Origin: Mycolicibacterium sp. P9-64
Lineage (GTDB): Bacteria; Actinomycetota; Actinomycetes; Mycobacteriales; Mycobacteriaceae
Assembly (NCBI RefSeq): GCF_008329605.1
Contig: NZ_NPKO01000011.1
Coordinates: forward strand, 124,001 to 188,000
Length of the DNA stretch: 64,000 nt
Reading direction: 5' to 3'
Position numbers and translations under genes: made by a program
The notes under the pieces: model-generated
Told to the model about the DNA's origin: nothing
The model's database searches: none
Seen by the model: the letters and a program-made list of their open reading frames with translations, nothing else
In this document: positions 1 through 10,380 of the stretch, piece by piece
How the letters are laid out: the number at the start of each line of letters is the position of its first letter
Position numbering within the stretch: the stretch's first letter is position 1

Positions 1-58
1 TGCTCGCACAGGTGCCTTTGGTCGGCAACCATCAAGTGCGTGCCAAGGACCAAAGGAC

Positions 59-73
59 ATGGCCGAAAGTCCT
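59..73 (+). promoter_or_regulatory. DosR-box-like site upstream of the HtrA-like protease gene
   Basis: The site reads ATGGCCGAAAGTCCT. It matches 10 of 14 positions of the DosR core GGGACTWWAGTCCC by eye and resembles natural sites of the GGGCCGAAAGTCCC form. It lies 74 bp upstream of the ATG at 148 and inside the longest reading frame that starts at 40, which argues for the later start. Binding is an inference. Confidence 0.45.
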
Positions 74-147
74 TTGTCAAGGCTCCTTTCGGTGACCACG
101 TTGGTCTGGTCGGTCGGGCCGCTGGGGGCGAAAGGCCCTACCACGCG

Positions 148-1299
148 ATGCGCGACGACGGCTACGGTCAGGCCATGTCGCCAGCCCAGATGCGTCGCGG
201 AGTGGATAATTCTCCTCTGCTGTATCAGGTTAACGCTGTATGGCTCGTTCTCGGAGCGTTGTCGTTGGCGATCATTTCTGCTGTCGCCGGGGGTCTGGCG
301 GCCATCACGGTTCATCCACCGATGCTCGGCCCCATCGCCTCCCACGTGCGCGGCGGAACGCTCCTTGGCGCATCGGTGGAACGGGTGGCCGCCGAGGTGA
401 CGCCCAGCGTCGTCAAGCTCGAAACGACGGTGGGACTGTCGCCGGTGGAGGGCTCGGGGATCGTCCTCAGTGCCGACGGTCTGATCCTGACCAACAACCA
501 CGTTGTGGCGATGCCCGCCCCCCTTCGCACCCTGTTCGGCGCACCCACGACCACGGTCACCTTCGCCGACGGACGCACGGCACCGTTCGTGATCGTCGGT
601 GGTGACCCGATCAGTGACATCGCTGTGGTTCGGGCACAGGATGTTTCGGGCCTGGTGCCGATCACAGTTGGCTCGTCGACGCACCTGGTGGTCGGCCAGA
701 ACGTCGTAGCAGTGGGCGCTCCGCTGGGAATGGACAGGACGGTAACGACCGGCATCATCAGCGCCTTGCACCGCCCGGTGACGAGCGCGGGCGACACGCC
801 CGATGACTACACCGTCCTCGACACCATCCAGACCGACGCCGCCATCAACCCCGGGAGCTCAGGCGGCGCACTAGTGGACACCGGCGGGGCGCTCATCGGT
901 GTCAATGCCGCCCTGGCCACGACCGGCGGCGACTACATCAGCGGTCCTGGCGGTTCGATAGGCCTCGGTTTCGCGATCCCCGTGGATCAGGCGATTCGCA
1001 TTGCCGACGAGCTCGTTGCCACCGGTAAGGCGACACACGCCACGCTGGGGGTGGAAGTGGTCACCGACGGTTCGCTTCGGGGCGCGAAGATCGACCAGGT
1101 CGCGTCCGGTGGCCCTGGCGCTGCCGCGGGACTACTACCGGGTGCGCTCATAACCAAGGTCGACGACCGGGTCATCACGACGGCGAACGACTTCGTCGCC
1201 GCGCTGCGGTCGAAGGCGCCCGGCGACACCCTCGCATTGACCTATGCCGAACCTTCGGGGACTGTCGAGACCGTGCAGGTCACCCTAGGCGCAGACTGA
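148..1299 (+). CDS. Membrane-anchored HtrA-like trypsin-fold serine protease with PDZ domain
   Basis: The protein is 383 residues from the ATG at 148. A hydrophobic segment at about residues 30-55 should anchor it in the cytoplasmic membrane with the protease domain outside. The triad is readable: His in NNHVV (about 118), Asp in SDIAV (about 157) and Ser in NPGSSGGAL (about 238). A PDZ domain with the pattern GAAAGLLPGALITKVDD fills the C-terminus. This is the DegP/PepD-type architecture used in envelope protein quality control. The frame stays open to 40, but a DosR-like box lies at 59-73, so a start at 148 (or at 175 or 190) is more likely. None of these starts has a strong ribosome binding site. 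The family call is firm; the substrate is unknown. Confidence 0.85.
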   Translation: MRDDGYGQAMSPAQMRRGVDNSPLLYQVNAVWLVLGALSLAIISAVAGGLAAITVHPPMLGPIASHVRGGTLLGASVERVAAEVTPSVVKLETTVGLSPVEGSGIVLSADGLILTNNHVVAMPAPLRTLFGAPTTTVTFADGRTAPFVIVGGDPISDIAVVRAQDVSGLVPITVGSSTHLVVGQNVVAVGAPLGMDRTVTTGIISALHRPVTSAGDTPDDYTVLDTIQTDAAINPGSSGGALVDTGGALIGVNAALATTGGDYISGPGGSIGLGFAIPVDQAIRIADELVATGKATHATLGVEVVTDGSLRGAKIDQVASGGPGAAAGLLPGALITKVDDRVITTANDFVAALRSKAPGDTLALTYAEPSGTVETVQVTLGAD

Positions 1300-1333
1300 G
1301 GAAGTGTGCACGCACACGAGTCAAACTCGAAGG

Positions 1334-1348
1334 GTCGCCGAAAGCCCC
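1334..1348 (+). promoter_or_regulatory. Weak DosR-box-like site upstream of universal stress protein gene
   Basis: The site reads GTCGCCGAAAGCCCC, a 9 of 14 match to the DosR core, with the GCCGAAAG centre shared with the site at 59-73. It lies 96 bp upstream of the ATG at 1445. The evidence is weaker than for the sites at 3175 and 9392. Confidence 0.25.
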
Positions 1349-1444
1349 GGCAACGCAGTGACCAAGTCCCCTTCATGGCGACTTCCGCGCGACATAGCGT
1401 GGTTCGTAGGCAGCCGGAGGGCGCGCCCGGGTTTGGAGGAAATC

Positions 1445-2308
1445 ATGAGGAGCGAAGAGATCGGGCCGGTCGTCGTCGGCATCGACGGCTCCGACGCCGC
1501 AATTGAAACCGCGCAGTGGGCAGCCGCCGAGGCCTTGGCGCGTGACGTTCCGTTGCGCCTAATTGGCGTCGCCAACGTCCCCCGCACGCTCATGGACTGG
1601 GAGCTCACGGGCCCGGAGGCAGAAAATGCTCGCGCTGCATTGCGGGCCGCCTCCGCCGCGGTCGCTGCGACGGACGATCGCGTGAAGATAGAGACCGAAC
1701 TCCTCTGGGGCCCACCGTCGAATGCGTTGATCGCCGAGTCGAGGCAAGCAGCGATGGTCTGTGTCGGCACCGTGGGCATCGGGTGGATAGCACGCGCGGT
1801 GCTCGGATCGACCGCCGCCGCAGTAGCAGAGCACGCACACTGTCCCGTAGCAGTCATCCACCCGAATGCCGGAGGCCGTGCTGGCGTCGAAAACTGGGTG
1901 GCGGTCGGCATCGACGGAAGGCCCGGGACGGACGTTGCGGTGAAGATGGCAGTGGAAGAGGCACAACTTCGGCACGCTCCGCTCATCGCGGTCGGGCTGG
2001 GCTGCAACGGTTTCGGCGTCAACAACGTCGGTGAAACCGAGCGCCGAGTTGAGCAATGCAGATCACGGCATCCCGACGTCAGAATCGACGTCGCCGAAAC
2101 GCGGGGCAGTCTCGCTGATTTCCTCGTCTCCAGCCGCCGTGATCTCACCCGCCGCTATTCGACGCCTGCCGACCTCGAGCGGCCCATGCCGATACATCCC
2201 TTGGCGGTCGTCGGCAGCGCCGACGCCGGCGAACTGGCACGGATCGTGGGTCCACACGATCATGCGGTGCGCGACCACCCACGATGCTCCGTACTGATCT
2301 CGCGCTGA
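1445..2308 (+). CDS. Tandem-domain universal stress protein
   Basis: This is a 287-residue protein made of two UspA folds. The first begins with PVVVGIDGSDAA and has the nucleotide-binding pattern GTVGIGWIARAVLGS. The second begins with WVAVGIDGRPG, but its glycine-rich loop is degenerate (VGSADAGELARIVGP), so only the first domain is likely to bind ATP. The ATG at 1445 is chosen because GGAGGAAATC precedes it; the frame is open upstream to 1304 without a comparable ribosome binding site. Mycobacterial double-domain stress proteins of this type are typically DosR-controlled and respond to hypoxia and nitric oxide. A weak box is present upstream, and the neighbours are dormancy-type genes. Confidence 0.88.
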   Translation: MRSEEIGPVVVGIDGSDAAIETAQWAAAEALARDVPLRLIGVANVPRTLMDWELTGPEAENARAALRAASAAVAATDDRVKIETELLWGPPSNALIAESRQAAMVCVGTVGIGWIARAVLGSTAAAVAEHAHCPVAVIHPNAGGRAGVENWVAVGIDGRPGTDVAVKMAVEEAQLRHAPLIAVGLGCNGFGVNNVGETERRVEQCRSRHPDVRIDVAETRGSLADFLVSSRRDLTRRYSTPADLERPMPIHPLAVVGSADAGELARIVGPHDHAVRDHPRCSVLISR

Positions 2309-2380
2309 TCCGATCCGGCCCCTGGAGGAGCCGACCCGATCGACTGGGGCCTCGTGGTGGCAGTCGACCGTTCGCCGCAG

Positions 2381-3139
2381 TCATGCCTGCACTCCCGTGG
2401 ACGACTCGGCCCGTTCGATCCCCGTGCAACCGGGCGGGCTTGCCAGAGTTTGCGCCGGCGAAGCTTCGACATCGCGATTACGACGGAACTCGGCGACCGG
2501 TGCGCAGTGCGGCGATCGCTCAACACGCCTGCGGATCCCGCGCATCATCTTCTGCTCCATGACGAAGTGCGGCACGTCGAACGCGAAATGACCGACGGCA
2601 CCGCCGCTTCCGCGGATGAGAAGCCGTGTCCGTCCGTCGCTGGGGCGTAGGTAGAAACCCCATGCACCCGTGGCCCTCTTTCCGCTCTGCACTCGATCGA
2701 AGTCGCTTGGCGACATCAGCACCAGATGAGAGGCAGGCTTCACGGCCGCCACCACCATGCTGGCCTGCTTGCCGTACCGCCGTGCCAACCAGACTGTGTC
2801 GCCGACGTTCACGTCCTGCCACTCGGGGTGAACGACGTCGGCATTGTGGACCTTCGCCCCGGCGGCGCGTTCCAGAAGCGAGTAGCTGTAGAAGCCTGCG
2901 CGATCTTCGCCAATTTGCGCCAACCACGGCCATACTTCGGCCAACGGTGCATCGATCACGATACCTCGCGTACTGCGCAGAGCCCCGTCCTCGACTAGTT
3001 CGTCACACGGAAGCGCCTGCGTCACTTCATCGTCGGTGGCCCCCCAGCAATACATCCACGGCCGAAGCCTGCCGCGATAGAACCCGACGACCGCAACCAA
3101 CGCCATCGTGGTGGAGAGCAATCCCCTTGTCTTACCCAT
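2381..3139 (-). CDS. SRPBCC-like (START/polyketide cyclase-like) protein with N-terminal membrane segment
   Basis: The 252-residue protein starts with a short hydrophobic segment (TTMALVAVVGFY). A domain beginning TRGIVIDAPLAEVWPWLAQIG follows, which is the usual opening of SRPBCC ligand-binding proteins. A conserved GFYSYSLLERAAGA block comes next and the fold ends near residue 200. The last 50 residues are low-complexity and poorly conserved in appearance. Its ligand or role is not known to me. A good DosR-like box sits 35 bp upstream of the start, so hypoxic induction is plausible. It is convergent with the upstream stress protein gene, separated by 72 bp in which I see nothing. Confidence 0.72.
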   Translation of the reverse strand: MGKTRGLLSTTMALVAVVGFYRGRLRPWMYCWGATDDEVTQALPCDELVEDGALRSTRGIVIDAPLAEVWPWLAQIGEDRAGFYSYSLLERAAGAKVHNADVVHPEWQDVNVGDTVWLARRYGKQASMVVAAVKPASHLVLMSPSDFDRVQSGKRATGAWGFYLRPSDGRTRLLIRGSGGAVGHFAFDVPHFVMEQKMMRGIRRRVERSPHCAPVAEFRRNRDVEASPAQTLASPPGCTGIERAESSTGVQA

Positions 3140-3174
3140 GCCGCGAAACTAGGTATGCCGAGGCCGGGAGAGCT

Positions 3175-3189
3175 AGGGCCGAATGTCCC
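3175..3189 (-). promoter_or_regulatory. DosR-box-like site upstream of the SRPBCC gene
   Basis: AGGGCCGAATGTCCC matches the DosR core at 11 of 14 positions and differs by one base from the AGGGCCGAAAGTCCC form. It ends 35 bp upstream of the minus-strand start at 3139, a usual distance for an activator site with a short leader. It is one of the two best sites in the window. The rest of the stretch from 3140 to 3323 shows no gene. Confidence 0.55.
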
Positions 3190-3323
3190 GAATCATCAGC
3201 GCAATCGCCTTCCACGAAGCGAAGCGTGCCATGGTGGCGACGGTGCGCAACCATTCTCGTTCTTCACCGCGGCCAGCTATGCCGTGGCAACCGCTAGCGG
3301 ACGGCCGGTTCGGTCAGGTCAGG

Positions 3324-3761
3324 TCAGCCAGACACGACTTGTACACGCACGGGTGCCGTTTCGAACGCAAACCGACGACCGGTGACGCTCAGCGGACGAA
3401 TACGGACGAAGTGCTGTTTGGCCGGGGCGGTCCAAGGCACCAGCGCGGCCTGCTCGGCTTCGGCAAGGTCCTCGTCACCCCGCACCACCCGCGCGGTTCC
3501 CTTGACGATCACGCTCCAACCCTCGGCAACGTCGTGCTGATCGGCCTCGAACAACACGTGTTCGTTCATCGCGGAACTGACCAGCTTCGTGCCCTCGGCG
3601 GTGCGGAACAACACCGTGCGGTGCTGGACCGCGAAGTTCACCGGAAAGATCTCCGGATGACCGGCGACGTTCGTCACGAGGCGCCCCAGCGCGACGCTCG
3701 ACAGCAGGCTCCAGCACTCGGTCTCCGACAACACCGAAATAGGTTGAGCAAGTTTCGACAT
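3324..3761 (-). CDS. Pyridoxamine 5'-phosphate oxidase-fold (FMN/F420-type) protein
   Basis: The protein is 145 residues, the usual size for single-domain split-barrel flavoproteins. The opening LSETECWSLLSSVALGRLVT and the strand FPVNFAVQHRTVLFRTAEGTKL are typical of the mycobacterial PNPOx-like family, several members of which belong to the DosR regulon. The ending with RIRPLSVTGRRFAFE supports the family. The substrate cannot be deduced; F420, FMN or heme binding are all possible in this fold. A weak DosR-like box lies 34 bp upstream, in the region shared with the divergent small protein gene. Confidence 0.8.
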   Translation of the reverse strand: MSKLAQPISVLSETECWSLLSSVALGRLVTNVAGHPEIFPVNFAVQHRTVLFRTAEGTKLVSSAMNEHVLFEADQHDVAEGWSVIVKGTARVVRGDEDLAEAEQAALVPWTAPAKQHFVRIRPLSVTGRRFAFETAPVRVQVVSG

Positions 3762-3795
3762 GCCGCAAACCTAGTCACGGCGGAGGTTCGCCGGT

Positions 3796-3810
3796 GGAGC
3801 CAAAGGTCAC
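3796..3810 (-). promoter_or_regulatory. Weak DosR-box-like site upstream of the PNPOx-fold gene
   Basis: On the minus strand this reads GTGACCTTTGGCTCC, a 9 of 14 match. It ends 34 bp from the start at 3761, nearly the same distance as the sites at 3175 and 12515 from their genes. The repeated spacing supports it more than the sequence match does. Confidence 0.35.
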
Positions 3811-3850
3811 CAAACCGCCCGACCAATGACTCGCCCGGTAGCCGCCACTG

Positions 3851-3865
3851 ATGACCTTCGTCTCT
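3851..3865 (+). promoter_or_regulatory. Weak DosR-box-like site upstream of the acyl-CoA synthetase/E1/E2/ACP operon
   Basis: ATGACCTTCGTCTCT is a 9 of 14 match and closely resembles ATGACCTTCGACCCT at 12515. It lies 56 bp upstream of the first gene of the operon (ATG at 3922). Function is inferred from position only. Confidence 0.3.
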
Positions 3866-3921
3866 AGTGCCGTCGAAGCCGATTCGAAACGATGAAGTGG
3901 AACAACGTCCAAGGGAGAGTC

Positions 3922-4179
3922 ATGACGACACCGATGTCTCGCCAGACGATGAATCGGGCAGAGCTCGACGCCATTGCGTGGAAGTTCCTGCGCTCGGAGT
4001 TCGCGAGTCGAGTCCATGCAGACTGGCCCATCGATCGCCGCGTCGTTGCCTACCTGCGCCACCATGGTCCGTCGCGGGTGCTCAGGGACGGCACCTATGC
4101 GGACGAACTGCTCCAACGCGTCATGGCGAACATCGGGTCTGCGCGTCGAACCGGAGTCCTCTCCCGGTCGGCCCGTTAG
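3922..4179 (+). CDS. Small conserved-looking protein, first gene of the operon
   Basis: This 85-residue, mostly helical and basic protein (core NRAELDAIAWKFLRSEFAS and DRRVVAYLRHHG) has no domain I recognise. The ATG at 3922 follows AAGGGAGAG at good distance; the frame extends upstream to 3892 without a better site. Its stop is 9 bp before the acyl-CoA synthetase gene, so it is probably co-transcribed with the dehydrogenase genes. Small proteins of this kind (LRHHGPSRVL pattern) occur beside stress genes in mycobacteria, but I cannot assign a function. Confidence 0.65.
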   Translation: MTTPMSRQTMNRAELDAIAWKFLRSEFASRVHADWPIDRRVVAYLRHHGPSRVLRDGTYADELLQRVMANIGSARRTGVLSRSAR

Positions 4180-4188
4180 GCCTCTGCG

Positions 4189-5978
<1,790 letters not shown>

Positions 5979-5982
<4 letters not shown>

Positions 5983-6956
5983 ACCCCGAGGTGCCGACGC
6001 GAGACATGCTTTCGGACATGATCAGGGTACGCCGGATGGAGGAGAAGTGCGCAGAACTATACGGAGAGGGCAAGATTCGTGGATTCTTACACCTCTACGT
6101 AGGTGAGGAGGCGGTGGCCGCCGGATCGCTTCGTGCACTGAACCCGGAGGATGCCGTAGTCGCCACCTATCGCGAGCATGCTCACGCGTTGCTGAAGGGC
6201 GTTCCGATGACGTCGATCATGGCCGAGATGTACGGCAAGCAAGAGGGTTGCTCGCGTGGTCGCGGCGGCTCCATGCACCTCTTCGACGCCGGCGCCCGCT
6301 TCTACGGCGGAAATGCGATAGTTGCGGGCGGAATTCCGCTTGCCGTGGGGTTGGCCTTGGCCGACTCGATGCAACACCGCAATCGCGTGACGGCATGCTA
6401 CTTCGGTGACGGTGCCGTTGCCGAAGGTGCGTTTCACGAGTCGATGAACCTGGCGGCGTTGTGGCGTCTACCAGTTCTCTTCTGTTGCGAGAACAACCTT
6501 TACGCGATGGGAACGTCACTGGATCACGAACAGTCACAACCCGATCTGACCGTGAAGGCGGCGTCCTACCGCATGCACGTGCTGGCCGCGGACGGGATGG
6601 ATGTCGCGGCCTGTCACGCCGCGGCGCAACAAGGCGCCGAACAGGTTCGGTCTACCGGCGACCCGTTCTTCATCGAGTTCCGGACGTACCGGTTCCGGGC
6701 ACACTCGATGTTCGACCCCGAGAATTACCGCACCAAGGCCGAGGTCGAACACTGGCGAAGGCGGGATCCGATCGCAGCCCTCACCGCTCAAGGACTGCGA
6801 GACGGGACGCTGACAGACGACGACATCGCAACCGTCGAACGGGAGGCAGCATCCGAGATCGAGGAAGCGGTGGCATTCGCCGAGGCAGGCACCTGGGAGA
6901 CCGTCGACGACCTCGAACGCGACGTGTCGACACCGGCGTCGGAGCTGATCCCGTGA
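5979..6956 (+). CDS. 2-oxoacid (pyruvate/acetoin-type) dehydrogenase E1 component, alpha subunit
   Basis: The protein is 325 residues. The thiamine diphosphate motif begins GDGAVAEGAFHESMN and ends CCENN; the RGRGGSMHL and RFRAHSMFDPENYR blocks are characteristic of E1 alpha of the pyruvate/acetoin dehydrogenase group. It decarboxylates a 2-oxoacid or cleaves acetoin together with the beta subunit. The GTG start overlaps the stop of the ligase gene, and its own stop overlaps the GTG start of the beta subunit, so translation is probably coupled. It differs from the second, fused E1 in this window at 45921. Confidence 0.9.
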
Positions 6957-7930
6957 AGACGAGCTATCGCAGCGCAGTTCACGACGCCATGCAGACCGCA
7001 CTCCGCGACGACCCACGGGTGCTACTGATGGGCGAGGACATCGGACGCTACGGCGGAACATACGCCGCATCCAAGGGCCTACTCGAGGAGTTCGGTCCCG
7101 ATCGGGTGCGCGACACCCCACTGTCGGAGCTGGCCTTCGTGGGCGTCGGCATCGGCGCCGCCCTTGGCGGCCTGCGCCCGATCGTCGAAGTGATGACGGT
7201 GAACTTCAGCCTGCTCGCGCTCGACCAGATCGTCAATACCGCTGCGGCACTGCGATACATGTCCGGCGGCCAGTTCTCGGTGCCGATCGTCATCCGGATG
7301 GCCACCGGTGCCGGCCGTCAGCTCGCCGCTCAACACTCCCATAGCCTCGAAGGGTGGTATGCCCACATCCCAGGGATCAAGGTGATCGTCCCCGCCACCG
7401 TGGAGGATGCGTACGGCATGCTTGGTACCGCGCTGGCCGATCCGGACCCGGTGGTGATGTTCGAGCATGTCCAGCTCTACAACACCTCGGCCGACATCGA
7501 CGTCTTGACCGCAACCGACATCTCCACGGCGGCCGTTCGCCGCCCGGGATCGGATGTCACCATCGTCACCTACGGAGGCTGCCTGCCCAAGGCACTCGAC
7601 GCAGCGAACCAGTTGGCTGCATCGGGCGTCGACTGCGAGGTGATCGACCTGCGCGTGCTACGCCCACTGGATTCCGCCACGATCGTCGAGTCGGTCCGCA
7701 AGACACACCGCGCGGTGATCGTCGACGAGGGCTGGCGCACGGGCAGTCTCGCGGCAGAGATCAGTGCTCAGATCGTCGAGCAGGCATTCTTCGACCTCGA
7801 CGCGCCGATCGCCCGGGTATGCACCGTCGAAGTGCCGATGCCGTATGCCAAGCACCTCGAACAGGCCGCCCTGCCTCAGCCAGAGAAGATCGTGGCCGCG
7901 GTGCACGCGCTGCTGGGTGAACGGAAGTGA
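6953..7930 (+). CDS. 2-oxoacid dehydrogenase E1 component, beta subunit
   Basis: The product is 325 residues beginning VKTSYRSAVHDAMQTAL. The blocks LLMGEDIGRYGGTYAAS, DTPLSELAFVGVGIGAALGG and VVMFEHVQLYN are standard for transketolase-like E1 beta subunits. The GTG at 6953 overlaps the stop of the alpha subunit by 4 bp. The frame is open upstream to 6461, but that stretch is only the shadow of the alpha gene. The normal partner arrangement alpha-beta-E2 is preserved. Confidence 0.9.
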   Translation: MKTSYRSAVHDAMQTALRDDPRVLLMGEDIGRYGGTYAASKGLLEEFGPDRVRDTPLSELAFVGVGIGAALGGLRPIVEVMTVNFSLLALDQIVNTAAALRYMSGGQFSVPIVIRMATGAGRQLAAQHSHSLEGWYAHIPGIKVIVPATVEDAYGMLGTALADPDPVVMFEHVQLYNTSADIDVLTATDISTAAVRRPGSDVTIVTYGGCLPKALDAANQLAASGVDCEVIDLRVLRPLDSATIVESVRKTHRAVIVDEGWRTGSLAAEISAQIVEQAFFDLDAPIARVCTVEVPMPYAKHLEQAALPQPEKIVAAVHALLGERK

Positions 7931-9111
7931 TCGAGTTCAAGATGCCCACCTTGGGTTCGGACATGGACGAGGGAACGCTCGACGAGTGGCTCGTCAAGCC
8001 AGGAGACACCGTGACGCGCGGTCAGGTCGTCGCCGTGGTGGAAACCACCAAGGCGGCAGTCGAGGTGGAGTGCTGGCACGACGGCGTCGTCGCCGAGCTG
8101 CTGGTACCCGTCGGCCAGACCGTCCAGGTCGGAACTCCGTTGGCAACACTGGTAGCACCGGACGAACACGTCGAGCCGACGGCGAAGTCACCGATCGCCA
8201 CCGTGCCGACGGCCCAGCCGGTGACACCGCAATCCTCAGTACCCACGTCGGCGCCATTGGCGGAGCCCAGCCGTCACCGCCGATGGATATCACCCGCCGC
8301 TCGCCGCCTCGCGGTGTCACTGGACGTCGACCTAAACACGCTGGCGGGCACCGGTCCACAGGGTGCCGTGGTCATCAGCGACGTCGAACACGCAGCGGCA
8401 GCTGCAAAACCGGTCGAAGTCGAACGGCCAGCAACGGACCGCGCCGCCGAGATGCGCAAGGCAATTGCCGCGGCGATGAGCCGGTCGAAGCGCGAAATCC
8501 CGCACTATTACCTGACCCACGACATTTCGATGGCCGAAGCCCTGACGTGGCTGACGGAACGCAATGCGCAACGTCCGATCACCGAGAGGGTGTTGCCTGC
8601 GGTGTTGCAGCTGAAGGCGGTCGCGTTGGCCGCTGGGCGCGTGGCCGAATTCAGCGGGCATTGGCGCAACGACCGGTTCGAGCCTCGACCCGACGTCCAC
8701 GTCGGGGTGGCGATATCACTGCGCGGCGGTGGACTCGTCGCACCCGCCATTCACGACGTGGCCAACAAGAAACTCGACGAACTGATGAGCGACCTGTCCA
8801 GTCTGGTCTCCCGTGCCCGCGCCGGCTCATTGCGCAGTTCGGAGCTGTCGGACGCCACCATCACCGTAACCAGTCTTGGTGACGGCGGCGTCGATGCCGT
8901 GTTCGGCGTGATCTATCCGCCGCAGGTGGCACTGGTGGGATTCGGCAGTCCGATCGAGCGAGTTCGCGTCGTCGACGGCGGAATTCGCGTCGTCCCGACC
9001 ACCGTGGCCACACTGTCCGCGGATCACCGAGCCAGCGACGGTAGGCGCGGGTCGTTGTTCCTCACCCTGATCAGCGACCTGTTACAGCATCCCGATGCAC
9101 TGGAGGCGTAG
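7927..9111 (+). CDS. Dihydrolipoamide acyltransferase (E2) of the 2-oxoacid dehydrogenase
   Basis: The protein is 394 residues. A lipoyl domain is at 1-75 with the lipoylated lysine K42 in ETTKAAVEVE. A peripheral subunit-binding domain lies at about 115-155 (WISPAARRLAVSLDVDL, GTGPQGAVV). The catalytic chloramphenicol-acetyltransferase-like domain ends with DHRASDG (His367, Asp371). All parts needed for an active E2 are present. No E3 dihydrolipoamide dehydrogenase is encoded nearby, so the complex must borrow one. The GTG start overlaps the E1 beta stop by 4 bp. Confidence 0.9.
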   Translation: MIEFKMPTLGSDMDEGTLDEWLVKPGDTVTRGQVVAVVETTKAAVEVECWHDGVVAELLVPVGQTVQVGTPLATLVAPDEHVEPTAKSPIATVPTAQPVTPQSSVPTSAPLAEPSRHRRWISPAARRLAVSLDVDLNTLAGTGPQGAVVISDVEHAAAAAKPVEVERPATDRAAEMRKAIAAAMSRSKREIPHYYLTHDISMAEALTWLTERNAQRPITERVLPAVLQLKAVALAAGRVAEFSGHWRNDRFEPRPDVHVGVAISLRGGGLVAPAIHDVANKKLDELMSDLSSLVSRARAGSLRSSELSDATITVTSLGDGGVDAVFGVIYPPQVALVGFGSPIERVRVVDGGIRVVPTTVATLSADHRASDGRRGSLFLTLISDLLQHPDALEA

Positions 9112-9116
9112 AGCCG

Positions 9117-9374
9117 ATGACTAGTAATGACATTCGCAGCGAGATCGTCTCCGTGTTGACGAGAATCGCGCCGGAGGTGGACCCGGGCGAGCTCAAAGAT
9201 GATGCGTTGCGTCGCGATCAAGTCGATCTCGACTCGATGGACTGGTTGAACTTCCTGATCGGAGTCCACGAGCGGCTGCACGTCACTGTCGCCGAGCGCG
9301 ACTACGCGACCTTGCGCACGTTGGCCGACGTGGTGCACTACGTCGAAGAGCATGCGGGACGCTACACACCGTGA
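9117..9374 (+). CDS. Free-standing acyl carrier protein
   Basis: The product is 85 residues and acidic. Its phosphopantetheine attachment motif DLDSMDW carries the acceptor serine at residue 40. It starts 5 bp after the E2 stop and closes the operon. An acyl carrier protein behind a ligase and a 2-oxoacid dehydrogenase is not part of any standard pyruvate or acetoin complex. It suggests that an acyl group is handed to a carrier, by E2 or by the ligase. This is inference; the fold and the serine are directly visible. Confidence 0.85.
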   Translation: MTSNDIRSEIVSVLTRIAPEVDPGELKDDALRRDQVDLDSMDWLNFLIGVHERLHVTVAERDYATLRTLADVVHYVEEHAGRYTP

Positions 9375-9391
9375 CGGTCGCACTCGAACTG

Positions 9392-9406
9392 GGGACGAAC
9401 GCCCCT
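9392..9406 (+). promoter_or_regulatory. DosR-box-like site upstream of the second universal stress protein
   Basis: GGGACGAACGCCCCT keeps both outer half-sites (GGGAC and CCC) and matches 11 of 14 core positions. It lies 92 bp upstream of the ATG at 9499. An additional perfect inverted repeat ACCGAC-ATAAC-GTCGGT at 9423-9439 lies between the box and the gene. Confidence 0.5.
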
Positions 9407-9498
9407 TCTCCTACCAGACGCCACCGACATAACGTCGGTAGCGCGGTCGCGAGCCGACCGGTCGCAGTCGCAATTCGAATGATCGTGGAGATGAACCC

Positions 9499-10380
9499 AT
9501 GGATACCACAACGAAGTTCGGCATACTCGTCGGTGTCGACGGCTCACCCGAGTCTGATGCAGCCATCCGGTGGGCCACCGCCGAAGCAATCATGCACGGT
9601 CAACATCTGACCCTTTTCCACGTGCTGGTCCCCATAGTCGCAGACTGGCCCGTGATACCGGTTGAAACGAATGTCGCGGAGTGGAAGGCAGCGAACGCTT
9701 CGCACGTACTCGAGACGGCCATGAAGACCGTACACGAGGCTGCGGGCGCAGCGACCCCGCCGATCGTGCACTCCGAGACGCAGGTCGACAATGTTGCCGC
9801 GGCACTGGTCAAGGCGTCGCGACATGCCGCCCTGACCGTCGTCGGCAGCCGCCGTCTCGGCGTTCTGGGCCGGGCACTATTGGGCTCGGCGAGCGGTTAC
9901 CTGGTCCAGCATGGTCGCGGGCCCGTCGCCATCGTGCACGCGGGCGAGGCTCAGGCGCCAGATCCCGTTTCGCCCGTGGTGGTGGGCATCGACGGATCGC
10001 CCGCCTCGGAGGCGGCGACCGCACTGGCGTTCGAGGAGGCATCGCGCAGGGGTGTTGAGCTGGTGGCCCTGCACGCCTGGTACGACATGGGTATAGAGAC
10101 GGCCATCAGCAGCTACTCGATGGAATACGAGAACGACGCGCACGCACTGCTGGCCGAACGGCTCACCGATGGGCAACTGCGATACCCGAACGTCATCGTG
10201 CGGCGACGCGTGGTGGTGGATCGACCCGCCGACCGACTGATCGAAGAGTCGGCGCAAGCGCAGCTCGTGATCGTCGGCAGCCACGGCCGCGGTGGGTTCG
10301 AGGGCATGTTGCTCGGGTCCGTGAGCGCCAAGGTGGCCCGCCAGGCGCAGGCGCCGACGATCGTCGTGCGCGCCCGTTGA
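9499..10380 (+). CDS. Tandem-domain universal stress protein
   Basis: This is a 293-residue protein with two UspA folds. Both retain an ATP-type glycine loop: GSRRLGVLGRALLGS in the first and GSHGRGGFEGMLLGS in the second. Each domain starts with the VGVDGSPES/VGIDGSPAS strand. It is better conserved than the stress protein at 1445, whose second loop is degenerate. The ATG follows GTGGAGATGAACCC. Such proteins are induced during hypoxic dormancy in mycobacteria, and the upstream box agrees with that. Confidence 0.9.
   Translation: MDTTTKFGILVGVDGSPESDAAIRWATAEAIMHGQHLTLFHVLVPIVADWPVIPVETNVAEWKAANASHVLETAMKTVHEAAGAATPPIVHSETQVDNVAAALVKASRHAALTVVGSRRLGVLGRALLGSASGYLVQHGRGPVAIVHAGEAQAPDPVSPVVVGIDGSPASEAATALAFEEASRRGVELVALHAWYDMGIETAISSYSMEYENDAHALLAERLTDGQLRYPNVIVRRRVVVDRPADRLIEESAQAQLVIVGSHGRGGFEGMLLGSVSAKVARQAQAPTIVVRAR

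Noticed and set aside
6461..6952. N-terminal extension of E1 beta
   Set aside because: It overlaps most of the second half of E1 alpha and has no E1 sequence features before 6953.
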